Source: Amycolatopsis alba DSM 44262
Lineage (GTDB): Bacteria; Actinomycetota; Actinomycetes; Mycobacteriales; Pseudonocardiaceae
Length of the DNA: 64,000 nucleotides
Assembly: GCF_000384215.1 (NCBI RefSeq)
Contig: NZ_KB913032.1
Span: 5,695,602 to 5,759,601 of the forward strand
Direction of reading: 5' to 3'
Positions 18,353 to 26,111 of this stretch are shown here, piece by piece (positions within the stretch are counted from its first letter, which is position 1; each line of letters starts with the position of its first letter). The translations under genes were made by a program, and so were the position numbers. The notes beneath the pieces were generated by a model that made no database searches, was not told where the DNA came from, and saw nothing but the letters and a program-made list of their open reading frames with translations.

Positions 18353-18482
18353 TTGAGGGGTAAGGCAAACGTGGCGCGCTCGGCCGCTCGCGCGTCTTCG
18401 GGCTTTCACAACGCTGCGCTGGAGAGAGCACGTGCCCAGCGGGTGGTAACGGTCACCGCGACAGTCCCCTCGGCCGGGTGAG

Positions 18483-18535
18483 TCCGTGAAGGCCTCCTTG
18501 AGGGACTCAGAGTCCCTCAAGGAGGCCTTCACGGA
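18483..18535. terminator. Perfect 25-bp hairpin between convergent genes
   Basis: Arms 18,483-18,507 and 18,511-18,535 are exact complements with a 3-nt loop (CAG). It lies between the ends of the WYL gene and the HAF-repeat gene and could stop transcription from both sides. Contains the word GAAGGCCTCCTTGAGGGACT. The stretch 18,353-18,482 before it holds no gene I can support. Confidence 0.85.
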
Positions 18536-18561
18536 ACGAGCCACACCACGCGCGGGATCGG

Positions 18562-20535
18562 CTACTGGCTGACCGGCTGAACCTCCGCGTTCCCGGCGGT
18601 GGCGAGCCAGCGCACCGCGTGTATCTGGCTGTCGCTGTTGCCGGAGAAGCCCACGATCTCGCCGAGGGCGTTGATGCCGTTGGCCTTGGTCTGGTGCCCG
18701 CCGGGGAGCGGCGGCAGCACGGTCACGGTGCCGTCCGGAGCCCACCGCAGCGCCACCGGGAGTCCGACGGCACTGGATTCGCAGAAGCCCGCCACGACTC
18801 CGGAGTCGTTGATCCCCTTCGCTTCGCAGGTGCGGGCGCCTTCGGGGACCGGCAGCGTGGTGATGCTGCCGTCAGGGTTCCACCGGATGGGGTGAGACCC
18901 GGAGTGGCCGACGATCTCGTCACGATTGTTGAGAGCTGTGGCGGTGGTGTACTTCTCGCCGGGCAGACCCTTCAGTTCGGTCACCTTTCCGTCCGGGTCC
19001 CAGCGGACCACGTGCAGGCTGGTGTCGTCGCGAGGGCCGGAACTTCCGATGATCACCCCTCGGTTGTCGATCGCGTCCGTACTGCCACCGTCGTCGCCGG
19101 GCAGGAGGGGCAAGAGGGTCGGGGTACCGTCCTGGGCCCATCGCGTCGGCTGGCCGCGGCCGCGCCGGGAACCCGAGCTGCCGACGGTCACCCCGCTGTC
19201 GTTGATTCCCGAGGCGTACGAGTGGTAGTCGTGGCTTTCCGGGCCGACGAGCTTGGTGATGGTCCCGTCCAGCTCCCAGCGGATCGCGATGCGCCTCTTC
19301 CGGTACCGGGTTCCGACTCCCACGATGACGCCGTGCGCGTTGATGGCCTTGGCCTTCCGGTTGTCGTTGTCCGGGGAGAGGTCGGTGAGGACGTCGGGGC
19401 GTGTCCAGGTGACGGAGTGATCCTCGTCGCCCGACTGCAGGGATTCGCCGATGGCCTGTCCGCGTGCGTTGATCGCGAACGCCTCGGAGCGTTCGTACCC
19501 AGGGAACGAACGGCCCAGGTCGGTGATCCTGCCCGGTGCCGTCCACCGCACGGCGTGCAGGCTGTACGTGGAATCTCCGCGGGAGTGGCCCACCACGACG
19601 CCGAGTGCATTGATCGCCACACCTTCGCTCTGGCGGTGTCCCGCAAGCGCGCCGAGGTCGGTGATCGTGCCACGGGCGTCCCACATCAAAGCGGTGTCCG
19701 AGCTGCCGGTGATGACACCGGAGTCGTTGATCGCCTTGGCGAGGCTCCAGGGGTTCTCGGGATGGAGTGAGGGCAGGGCGGTGACGGAGCCGTCCGCGGC
19801 CCAGCGCACCGCGTGGCCGCCGGAACCGCCTACGACGAACCCGGTGTTGTTGACGCCCTGAGCTGAGCCGAGGGTGGCGCCGGGAAGCGGGGTCAGCCGG
19901 ACCACCGTGCCGTCGGGGTTCCAGCGTACGGCCTGGTCCCCGGAGGTCCCGACGATCACGCCCGCGTCGTTGATCGCCGCGGCCTCGGACTGGGTGTCGC
20001 CCGGTGCCAAGGGAAGCAACGTCATGACGCCGTTCGCGTCCCACCGCGCCGCGCGTTTGACCGAGATGGTGCCGGTCGCGACGGTGCCGGCCACGACTCC
20101 GCCGGAGTTGATCGCGGTGGCTGCCGAATACCCGTTGACATCGGGCGAGCTCAGTTCGGTGAACGAGCCGTCCGGCCGCCACAGCACGGGCCGTTGAAGG
20201 TAACGGGAGTTGTAGGCCGTACCGGCGATGAACCCCTTGGCGTTGATGGCCCGTGGTCCGGTGTCGGAATACCCGGCCGGTACCGCGAGCCGGGTCGTCG
20301 TGCCGTCGGGGTTCCAGCGTAAGGCGATCGGCCCTCTGGCCGTGGTCCAGTACTCGCCGACCATGGCGCCGTCGTCGTTGATCCCGGTGACGTCACTGTG
20401 GCTGTCGCCGCGGAACGCGCCGAGGTCGACCGGTGCCGCCGAGCCCGACGCCTCCTGCGCGTCGGCCACGGCGACGGTCCCGCCGAGCAGAAGAACCGAG
20501 AAGAATCCGCACAGCAAGATCTTTCCCCGCACCAC
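18562..20535 (-). CDS. Secreted HAF-repeat protein
   Basis: 657 residues. GTG start preceded by GGGAGGGG. A signal peptide (MVRGKILLCGFFSVLLLGG...VADAQ) is followed by about 14 repeats of roughly 45 residues, each with the pattern of AxRWxPDGTxTxL, then an xLPGxxxSxAxxINxxGxxVGxS turn. This is the HAF repeat seen in secreted proteins of unknown role, probably a large beta-propeller or solenoid. The last unit is incomplete. It is flanked by a 25-bp hairpin at its 3' end and sits alone on its transcript. No function is assigned. Confidence 0.85.
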   Translation of the reverse strand: MVRGKILLCGFFSVLLLGGTVAVADAQEASGSAAPVDLGAFRGDSHSDVTGINDDGAMVGEYWTTARGPIALRWNPDGTTTRLAVPAGYSDTGPRAINAKGFIAGTAYNSRYLQRPVLWRPDGSFTELSSPDVNGYSAATAINSGGVVAGTVATGTISVKRAARWDANGVMTLLPLAPGDTQSEAAAINDAGVIVGTSGDQAVRWNPDGTVVRLTPLPGATLGSAQGVNNTGFVVGGSGGHAVRWAADGSVTALPSLHPENPWSLAKAINDSGVITGSSDTALMWDARGTITDLGALAGHRQSEGVAINALGVVVGHSRGDSTYSLHAVRWTAPGRITDLGRSFPGYERSEAFAINARGQAIGESLQSGDEDHSVTWTRPDVLTDLSPDNDNRKAKAINAHGVIVGVGTRYRKRRIAIRWELDGTITKLVGPESHDYHSYASGINDSGVTVGSSGSRRGRGQPTRWAQDGTPTLLPLLPGDDGGSTDAIDNRGVIIGSSGPRDDTSLHVVRWDPDGKVTELKGLPGEKYTTATALNNRDEIVGHSGSHPIRWNPDGSITTLPVPEGARTCEAKGINDSGVVAGFCESSAVGLPVALRWAPDGTVTVLPPLPGGHQTKANGINALGEIVGFSGNSDSQIHAVRWLATAGNAEVQPVSQ

Positions 20536-20686
20536 GTGAACCCCTCCCGAGAACGCCGCTCACCGGAGTATGGCGAAGCACGGGCAGCGGCGTGAACCGC
20601 CGATCGGACGCGGGGGCGCTCCTCCGGCAGGACTGCGGAATCCGCTGTGGGCTGGAGAATCTGTCCATCCACAATGGACTACCGGA

Positions 20687-21514
20687 TCATCGTCCGGTCC
20701 ACCGAGGCGAACGCCCCGCCGTCCAGGCGGCGTAGAACTCGCCATGGTCCTTCGCCGTCATCAGCAAAGCCTGGGTGATGGCTTCGAGTTCGATCGAACT
20801 TCCCAGATCCATGTCCAGTTCCCGCGTCAGCAGCACCTTCGTCGTCCCGTACGCCAGCGCCGGGCCATCGGCCAACCGCCGCGCCAACGCCGAAGCCTCG
20901 GTGGCGAGCTCGGCGTCGGGAACGACCTGCGAAGCCAGCCCGATGGCCTCTGCCCGCGCGGCGTCGATCTTGTCGCCCAGCATCAGCAGTTCCGTCGCCC
21001 GGCCCAGCCCGACCAGCCGCGGCAGCAGGTACGCCGAGCCCATGTCCGCACCGGCCAAGCCGACCTTCGTGAACAGGAAAGCGAACTTCGCCGACGACGC
21101 CAGCAGCCGGAAGTCACTGGCCAGCGCGATCACCGAACCCGCGCCCGCCGCGACGCCGTTCACCGCGGCGATCACCGGGATGGGGCACTCACGCAGCGCC
21201 TTCACCACCGCGCCGGTCATGCGGGTGAATTCGAGCAATTCCGCGGATTCCATTTTCTGCAGCTCGCCGATGATCTCTTCGACGTCGCCGCCGGAGCAGA
21301 ATCCGCGTCCGCGGCCGGTGATGACCAGCACCCGGACGTCGCCGCGGTGCGGCAATTCGGCCAGCAGGTCGCGAAGGTCCGCGTAGATGTCGAAGGTGAG
21401 CGCGTTCAGCTTTTCGGGGCGGTCCAAGGTGACCGTGGCGACACCGTCGTCCACGGTGAACTCGAAGTGCTCCCAGTTCGCCGTGATCGGCGGCGTGGCG
21501 CGGAACGGGCTCAT
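20687..21514 (-). CDS. Enoyl-CoA hydratase/isomerase family protein
   Basis: 275 residues with the crotonase fold: RPEKLNALTFDIYADL, the oxyanion segment RGFCSGGDVEEI, and ALNGVAAGAGSVIAL-type NGVAAGAG. In the second catalytic region (GLAGADMGSAYLLPRLVG) an Asp stands where hydratases often have Glu. ATG at 21,514 overlaps the SDR stop (ATGA). It is the last gene of a four-gene operon with creatininase, aryl-CoA ligase and SDR genes, so a role in processing a ring-derived CoA ester is likely. The exact reaction (hydratase, isomerase or ring hydrolase) is unclear. Confidence 0.9.
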   Translation of the reverse strand: MSPFRATPPITANWEHFEFTVDDGVATVTLDRPEKLNALTFDIYADLRDLLAELPHRGDVRVLVITGRGRGFCSGGDVEEIIGELQKMESAELLEFTRMTGAVVKALRECPIPVIAAVNGVAAGAGSVIALASDFRLLASSAKFAFLFTKVGLAGADMGSAYLLPRLVGLGRATELLMLGDKIDAARAEAIGLASQVVPDAELATEASALARRLADGPALAYGTTKVLLTRELDMDLGSSIELEAITQALLMTAKDHGEFYAAWTAGRSPRWTGR

Positions 21515-22203
21515 GACTGGATCCCACCTCCATCGAGGACGAGTGTCTGTCCGTTGATCGCGGCGGCTTCGGCGGCCGCGAAGAAGGTCACCGCGTGGGC
21601 GACCTCGTCGGGTTCGAGCAGGCGGCCGAGCGGGGACGCGGCGGCGAGGGCGGCTTCCGCGTCGGCCTCGTCGCGGCCGGTGCGTTCCTGGATCCGGGCC
21701 ACCGAGGCGGCCGTCATGTCCGTGCGCACGAAGGCCGGGCAGACGGCGTTCGCGGTGACGCCGGTGCCCGCGACCTCGGCGGCGGTCGCGCGCATCAGGC
21801 CGACGGCGGCGTGCTTCGACGCGGTGTAGCCGGCCGTGTAGCGGTAGCCGATGTGCGACGCCGTCGAGGCGACGGTGACGATCCGGCCGGTGTCGCGCGA
21901 CCGCATACCGGGCAGAACCGCGCGGGTGCACAGGAAAGCGCCGGTCGCGTTGACTTCGAACTGAGTCCGCCATTGGTCCAGTGACGTCTTCGCCAGCGGG
22001 GCGCTAGCCGAGATCCCGGCGTTGTTCACCAGCACGTCCACCGGGCCGAGGCCGTCGAAATACCGTGCGACGGCGGCTTCGTCGGTGACGTCGCAGTCGG
22101 CCCGGCCGGGGGCGTGCACCTGGTCACCGGCGGCCTGGAACCGGGCGGCGATGGCCGCGCCGATCCCGCGTGTCCCGCCGGTGACGACGACGATCCTGCT
22201 CAC
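21511..22203 (-). CDS. SDR-family NAD(P)-dependent oxidoreductase of the aryl-CoA operon
   Basis: 230 residues, classical SDR: VVVTGGTRGIGAAIA, VLVNNAGISAS, Ser in ASTASHIG, YTASKHA for Tyr-Lys, and a C-terminal NGQTLVLDGGGI. Starts with GTG at 22,203, overlapping the ligase stop (GTGA), and its stop overlaps the hydratase start. In CoA-dependent aromatic pathways an SDR usually oxidises a 3-hydroxyacyl-CoA or a ring alcohol, which would fit its place after ligase. Cofactor preference is not clear: no Asp is obvious at the end of the second strand (APGRADCD). Confidence 0.9.
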   Translation of the reverse strand: MSRIVVVTGGTRGIGAAIAARFQAAGDQVHAPGRADCDVTDEAAVARYFDGLGPVDVLVNNAGISASAPLAKTSLDQWRTQFEVNATGAFLCTRAVLPGMRSRDTGRIVTVASTASHIGYRYTAGYTASKHAAVGLMRATAAEVAGTGVTANAVCPAFVRTDMTAASVARIQERTGRDEADAEAALAAASPLGRLLEPDEVAHAVTFFAAAEAAAINGQTLVLDGGGIQS

Positions 22204-23702
22204 TCTGCCTCCACCCGGCGCAACGCGCGCCGATCGAGTTTCCCGTTGGCGGTGCGGGGGAGTTCGGTCACGAACACGACCTCGCGCGGATATTTGTGCT
22301 TCGCCAGCTGCGCCCGCGCGTGGTCCTTCAGTTCTTCGGCGGTCACCGAAACGTCGTCCGCCAGGACGACGCACGCCCGCGGGACGACCAGGCCGTCGAC
22401 CGTCACGCCCAGCACCGCGCAGTCGACGACGGCCGGGTGACCGATCAGGCAGTCTTCGATCTCGCTCGGCGCGACGAACACTCCGGACACCTTCAGCAGG
22501 TCGTCGGCGCGGCCGTGGTGGTGGAAGAACCCGTCGGTGTCGCGGCTGAACAGGTCGCCGGTGCGCAGGGTGTCGCCGTGGAACGTCCGCGCGGTCTTCT
22601 CCTCGTCGCCGTAGTACTCGCGCGCGATCGTCGGACCGGTGACCTCCAGGGTGCCGATCTCGCCGTCCGGCAGCGGATCGCCGCTCTCGTCGAGGATCCG
22701 CGCGCGGTAACCGGGGACCTCGCGGCCGAGGCTGCCGACCCGCTGCGCACCGGGCACATTGGACAGATAGATGTGGTACGCCTCCGAAGAGCCGATCCCG
22801 TCGATCACCGGGACCCCGAACAGGGCGTCCCACTTGCGGTGCAGCTCCGAAGGCAGCGCCTCGCCCGCCGACGTCGCGAGCCGCAGCGAACTCATGTCCA
22901 CAGTGGACGCAGCCGGGTGGGCGATCATCGCGCTCATCATCGTCGGCACGTTGACCAGGATCGTCGGCCGGTAGCGCTCGATCAGCGAGAACAGCAGCTC
23001 GGCGGTGCTGCGCTGACCGAACACGATGCCCGACGCGCCGACGCCGAACGGGAACAACGCGGTCAGATCCCGCGCGTAGCCGAAGAACAGCTTCGGCACG
23101 GCCAGGACGCGATCGTCCTCGCGGAGACCGAGCACGCCGAGCGCGTACCGGTCGAAACTCTCCAGCGCGCTGCGCGCCGGATGCACACACGCCTTGGGTG
23201 AACCGGTGCTCCCGGTGGTGAACTTCCAGATCGCGATGTCGTCCAGGGTGGTCGGCGCGGCTTCCAGGTCCGGCGAGGCCGCCGCGACCAGCGAAGCGAA
23301 CGAGTACTCGCCGGGGAGTAACTCCACATCGCCGATCACCAGCAGGTTCCGCGCCCCGGCCTCGCGCAGCGCGGGCAGCGTCGAGCCGTCCGCGATGACG
23401 ACGACGGCTTCAGTATAGGCCAGGTAGTACGCGTAGTCCTTGGGCTGTAAGAACGAGTAGACCTCGGCGGTGACCGCGCCGATCTTCTGCGCCGCGTACC
23501 AGACGGCCACGAACTCGACGCTGTCGTTCAGCGCCAGCAGGACTCGCTGTCCACTTCGGACACCGAGGTCGCGCAGCACGTTCCCGGCGCGGTTCACCAG
23601 CGCCGCCAGTCCGGCGTACGTGACTTCCTCGTCGCCGCACAGCAACGCCGTCCGCTCGCCGGGGAGGCGGTCGACGAAATGGGTCGCCAGGTTGAAGGTC
23701 AT
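22200..23702 (-). CDS. Benzoate-CoA ligase family protein (aryl-CoA ligase)
   Basis: 500 residues. AMP-binding fold with FTTGSTGSPKACVHP (P-loop), IDGIGSSEAYHIYLSN (adenine site, in the form used by benzoate and 2-aminobenzoate CoA ligases), TGDLFSRDTDGFFHHHGRADDLLKVSGVFVAP and the catalytic-lysine motif LPRTANGKLDRRAL. It would make benzoyl-CoA or a substituted analogue such as 2-aminobenzoyl-CoA. Kynureninase, encoded nearby, releases anthranilate, so anthranilate is an attractive substrate (inference). ATG at 23,702 overlaps the creatininase stop. Confidence 0.9.
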   Translation of the reverse strand: MTFNLATHFVDRLPGERTALLCGDEEVTYAGLAALVNRAGNVLRDLGVRSGQRVLLALNDSVEFVAVWYAAQKIGAVTAEVYSFLQPKDYAYYLAYTEAVVVIADGSTLPALREAGARNLLVIGDVELLPGEYSFASLVAAASPDLEAAPTTLDDIAIWKFTTGSTGSPKACVHPARSALESFDRYALGVLGLREDDRVLAVPKLFFGYARDLTALFPFGVGASGIVFGQRSTAELLFSLIERYRPTILVNVPTMMSAMIAHPAASTVDMSSLRLATSAGEALPSELHRKWDALFGVPVIDGIGSSEAYHIYLSNVPGAQRVGSLGREVPGYRARILDESGDPLPDGEIGTLEVTGPTIAREYYGDEEKTARTFHGDTLRTGDLFSRDTDGFFHHHGRADDLLKVSGVFVAPSEIEDCLIGHPAVVDCAVLGVTVDGLVVPRACVVLADDVSVTAEELKDHARAQLAKHKYPREVVFVTELPRTANGKLDRRALRRVEAE

Positions 23703-24424
23703 GCCAGCTCCCGGATCGCTTCGACCAGGATGTCGGTGAGCACCGAGAAGGTCTTCTCGCCTTCCTCGGCGGTCGCCTGGGCGGGGTTTCCGCAGTAGGC
23801 CTCGGTCATCCCCGCCGACGCGAAGTCCGTGACCCCGCCGCGTGCCAGGTCGACGTGGACCGCGGGCAGGTCGCGCTGGACGGCGGCGTCGACCAGATCC
23901 GGCCGGTCGGCGAGCACCAGCGACGTCTCGTACTGCCCGGCGTGGCACTCGCCGGAGCGGAACTCGTCGGTGAGCCGGGCCGCGTACCGGCGGCGGACGA
24001 GGTCGACGAAACCGACGCCCGCGGTCTCCGCCACCCGGCGCAGCACGGCCAGGTGCGCGGGCTCGAAATGGTTGTTGACCAGCAGGATCCGGGTGAGGCC
24101 CTGCTCGGCGAGCGCCCCGCAGATCTCGGTCAGCAGCGCGTACAAGGTCTCTTCGCCGATCGAGACGCCGCCCGCGAACCCGGCCGCGAACCGGGTGACG
24201 CCGTAGGGCACCTCGGGCAGGATGAGCACGCGAACGCCGGGATCGCCCGCCAGCCGCGCGGCGGCGCGCTCGCACATCCCCCGCGAGATCAGGGGGTCGG
24301 TGCCCAGCGGCGCGTGCGGTCCGTGCGGTTCGACGGCGCCCACCGGCAGCAGCAGCACGGGAACGCGCGCATCGGACGCGAACGCCGCGACCTGACGCGA
24401 GCTCAAATCCGCGAAGTACGTCAC
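23699..24424 (-). CDS. Creatininase-family amidohydrolase
   Basis: 241 residues. The metal site motifs are Glu32-Pro-His34-Gly-Pro-His and Asp43 in VEPHGPHAPLGTD, VNNHFEPAHL, and ECHAGQYETSLV. The family hydrolyses C-N bonds and includes creatininase, the mycofactocin peptidase MftE and the formamide-cleaving deformylase ArfB. It is the first gene of the aryl-CoA operon and lies about 900 bp from the tryptophan dioxygenase gene. No kynurenine formamidase of a known type is visible in the window, so this protein is a candidate for that step. GTG start at 24,424; no stronger start was found. Confidence 0.88.
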   Translation of the reverse strand: MTYFADLSSRQVAAFASDARVPVLLLPVGAVEPHGPHAPLGTDPLISRGMCERAAARLAGDPGVRVLILPEVPYGVTRFAAGFAGGVSIGEETLYALLTEICGALAEQGLTRILLVNNHFEPAHLAVLRRVAETAGVGFVDLVRRRYAARLTDEFRSGECHAGQYETSLVLADRPDLVDAAVQRDLPAVHVDLARGGVTDFASAGMTEAYCGNPAQATAEEGEKTFSVLTDILVEAIRELA

Positions 24425-24435
24425 TCGAATCAAGC

Positions 24436-24459
24436 TACACCGCAGCGGCCTGAGGTGTA
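24436..24459. promoter_or_regulatory. Inverted repeat between the aryl-CoA operon and the PaaX-like gene
   Basis: TACACC and GGTGTA flank a 12-bp spacer in the 48-bp gap between divergent starts at 24,424 and 24,473. TATAGA at 24,458-24,463 could serve as a -10 for the regulator. A site here would let the PaaX-like protein control both directions. Confidence 0.5.
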
Positions 24460-24472
24460 TAGAGTTGCGCGC

Positions 24473-25285
24473 ATGCCCGAATCCCACGGCGACCCAGGCC
24501 CCCAAGAGCTGGTGATGACGCTGCTCGGCACCTACGTGTCGCCGCGCGAGAGCCGCCGTGTCTGGTCCGGCGGCCTGGTCGCCGTGCTCGCCGGGCTCGG
24601 CTTCTCCGACGGCGCCGCGCGGATCGCGCTGGCCAGGCTCGCCCGCCGCGACCTGCTCGCGAGACACAAGGCGGGCAGGCTCGTCCACTACTCGCTGACC
24701 CGCCGCACGATCGCGCTGCTGGAGGACGGTGACCGCCGGATCTTCTCCCTCGGCAGGCGCGAACGCGAGGCCGGGGAGTGGACCGTGCTGTGGCAGAGCA
24801 TCCCGGAAAGCCGCCGCCAGGCGCGGGAACGGCTCGTGCGCCGCCTGCGTTTCCTCGGCTTCGGCCCGGTGCAGGACGGCACCTGGATCGCCCCGCACGA
24901 CCGCGAGGCCGAGGTGCTCGCCCTGCTGGCCGAACTCGACGTCTCCGAACACGCCGGGCTGATGCTCGGCAAACCTTCGGCAGGGCTCGACGTCCGGCGG
25001 TTCGCCGCCAGGGCCTGGAACCTCGATGGTCTCTCAGCGCGTTACGACGCGTTCGTCCGGGATTTCGGCGGATGTTCAGGCGACCTGCCTGACGCCGAGG
25101 CGTTCGGGGTCCGAACCTGGCTGACGCACACCTTCCGCGCCTTCCCGTCACTCGATCCGGAACTCCCGGTCGGGCTGATCCCCGCTCCGCCGAACCGGGC
25201 GGCCGCGGTCGAACTCTTCCACGATCTCTATCAGGCGCTCGCTCCGGCGGCGCAACGCCATTTCGACGAGGTGACCGAACCATGA
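24473..25285 (+). CDS. PaaX-family transcriptional regulator
   Basis: 270 residues. N-terminal winged helix (VMTLLGTYVSPRE...VWSGGLVAVLAGLGFSDGAARIALARLARRDLL), central PaaX domain (WTVLWQSIPESRRQARERLVRRLRFLGFG) and a C-terminal region ending AFPSLDPELP...ELFHDLYQAL. PaaX proteins repress aromatic catabolic genes and are released by aryl-CoA esters such as phenylacetyl-CoA. It is divergent from the aryl-CoA operon and 43 bp upstream of the tryptophan dioxygenase gene on the same strand, so it probably controls both halves of the locus. Confidence 0.92.
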   Translation: MPESHGDPGPQELVMTLLGTYVSPRESRRVWSGGLVAVLAGLGFSDGAARIALARLARRDLLARHKAGRLVHYSLTRRTIALLEDGDRRIFSLGRREREAGEWTVLWQSIPESRRQARERLVRRLRFLGFGPVQDGTWIAPHDREAEVLALLAELDVSEHAGLMLGKPSAGLDVRRFAARAWNLDGLSARYDAFVRDFGGCSGDLPDAEAFGVRTWLTHTFRAFPSLDPELPVGLIPAPPNRAAAVELFHDLYQALAPAAQRHFDEVTEP

Positions 25286-25328
25286 CCGGTGACCGCGGTC
25301 GGCGCGATACCTATGGAGTGACAGAAAA

Positions 25329-26111
25329 ATGAACGACACCCAGGCCGCATTGAGCTACACGTCCTACCTTTCGCTGGACGAAGTGCTGGACGCGCAGCAT
25401 CCCCGGTCCGACGAGCACGACGAATTGCTCTTCATCGTGATCCACCAAGTGTATGAACTTTGGTTCAAACAAGTTCTCCACGAGGCGCTTTACCTGCAGG
25501 AGCAGCTCGAAGCGGGTAACACGGCTCACGCCACGCGCACACTGAGGCGAATCCTGACTATCTTCAAGGTGGTGGTCGCGCAGATCGATGTGCTCGAGAC
25601 GATGACTCCGAGCCAGTTCACCAGCTTTCGTGCGCGACTCGACGCTTCGAGCGGGTTCCAGTCGGCTCAATTCCGTGTTCTGGAGGCCGTTCTCGGCCGC
25701 CGGGACGAGCGGGTGTTCGCGCATTACCCCGAGGGCGGTGATCAGCGTGCCCAGATCGCGGACGCGATGGCACGGCCGTCGCTCTTCGATTCCTTCACCG
25801 CCTACCTCGCGGTGAAGGGGTACGACGTCCCGACCGGGCGCGATGTCACCAAGCCACTCGAACCCTCTCCGGCGCTCCAAGAGGTTCTGCTGCGGGTCTA
25901 CCGCGACGACACAGGGCCGTCCGTGGTGGCGGAGCACCTGGTCGACTTGGACGAAGGGATGCAGGAGTGGCGGTATCGGCACGTGAAAATGGTCGAGCGC
26001 ACCATCGGAGACAAGACCGGGACGGGGGGTTCGTCGGGGGCGCATTACCTGCGTACGACGCTTTTCTCCCCGATGTTCCCGGACCTCTGGGCAGTGCGGA
26101 GCAGGCTGTGA
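25329..26111 (+). CDS. kynA: Tryptophan 2,3-dioxygenase
   Basis: 260 residues. Haem enzyme that opens the indole ring of L-tryptophan to N-formylkynurenine. Family landmarks: FIVIHQVYELWFKQVLHE near residue 35, RLDASSGFQSAQFR, and the C-terminal block EWRYRHVKMVERTIGDKTG with the haem-ligating His218 and the GTGGSSG loop. ATG preceded by GGAG at 25,315-25,318. Its stop overlaps the GTG start of kynureninase (GTGA), so the two are translationally coupled. First step of the kynurenine pathway. Confidence 0.96.
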   Translation: MNDTQAALSYTSYLSLDEVLDAQHPRSDEHDELLFIVIHQVYELWFKQVLHEALYLQEQLEAGNTAHATRTLRRILTIFKVVVAQIDVLETMTPSQFTSFRARLDASSGFQSAQFRVLEAVLGRRDERVFAHYPEGGDQRAQIADAMARPSLFDSFTAYLAVKGYDVPTGRDVTKPLEPSPALQEVLLRVYRDDTGPSVVAEHLVDLDEGMQEWRYRHVKMVERTIGDKTGTGGSSGAHYLRTTLFSPMFPDLWAVRSRL

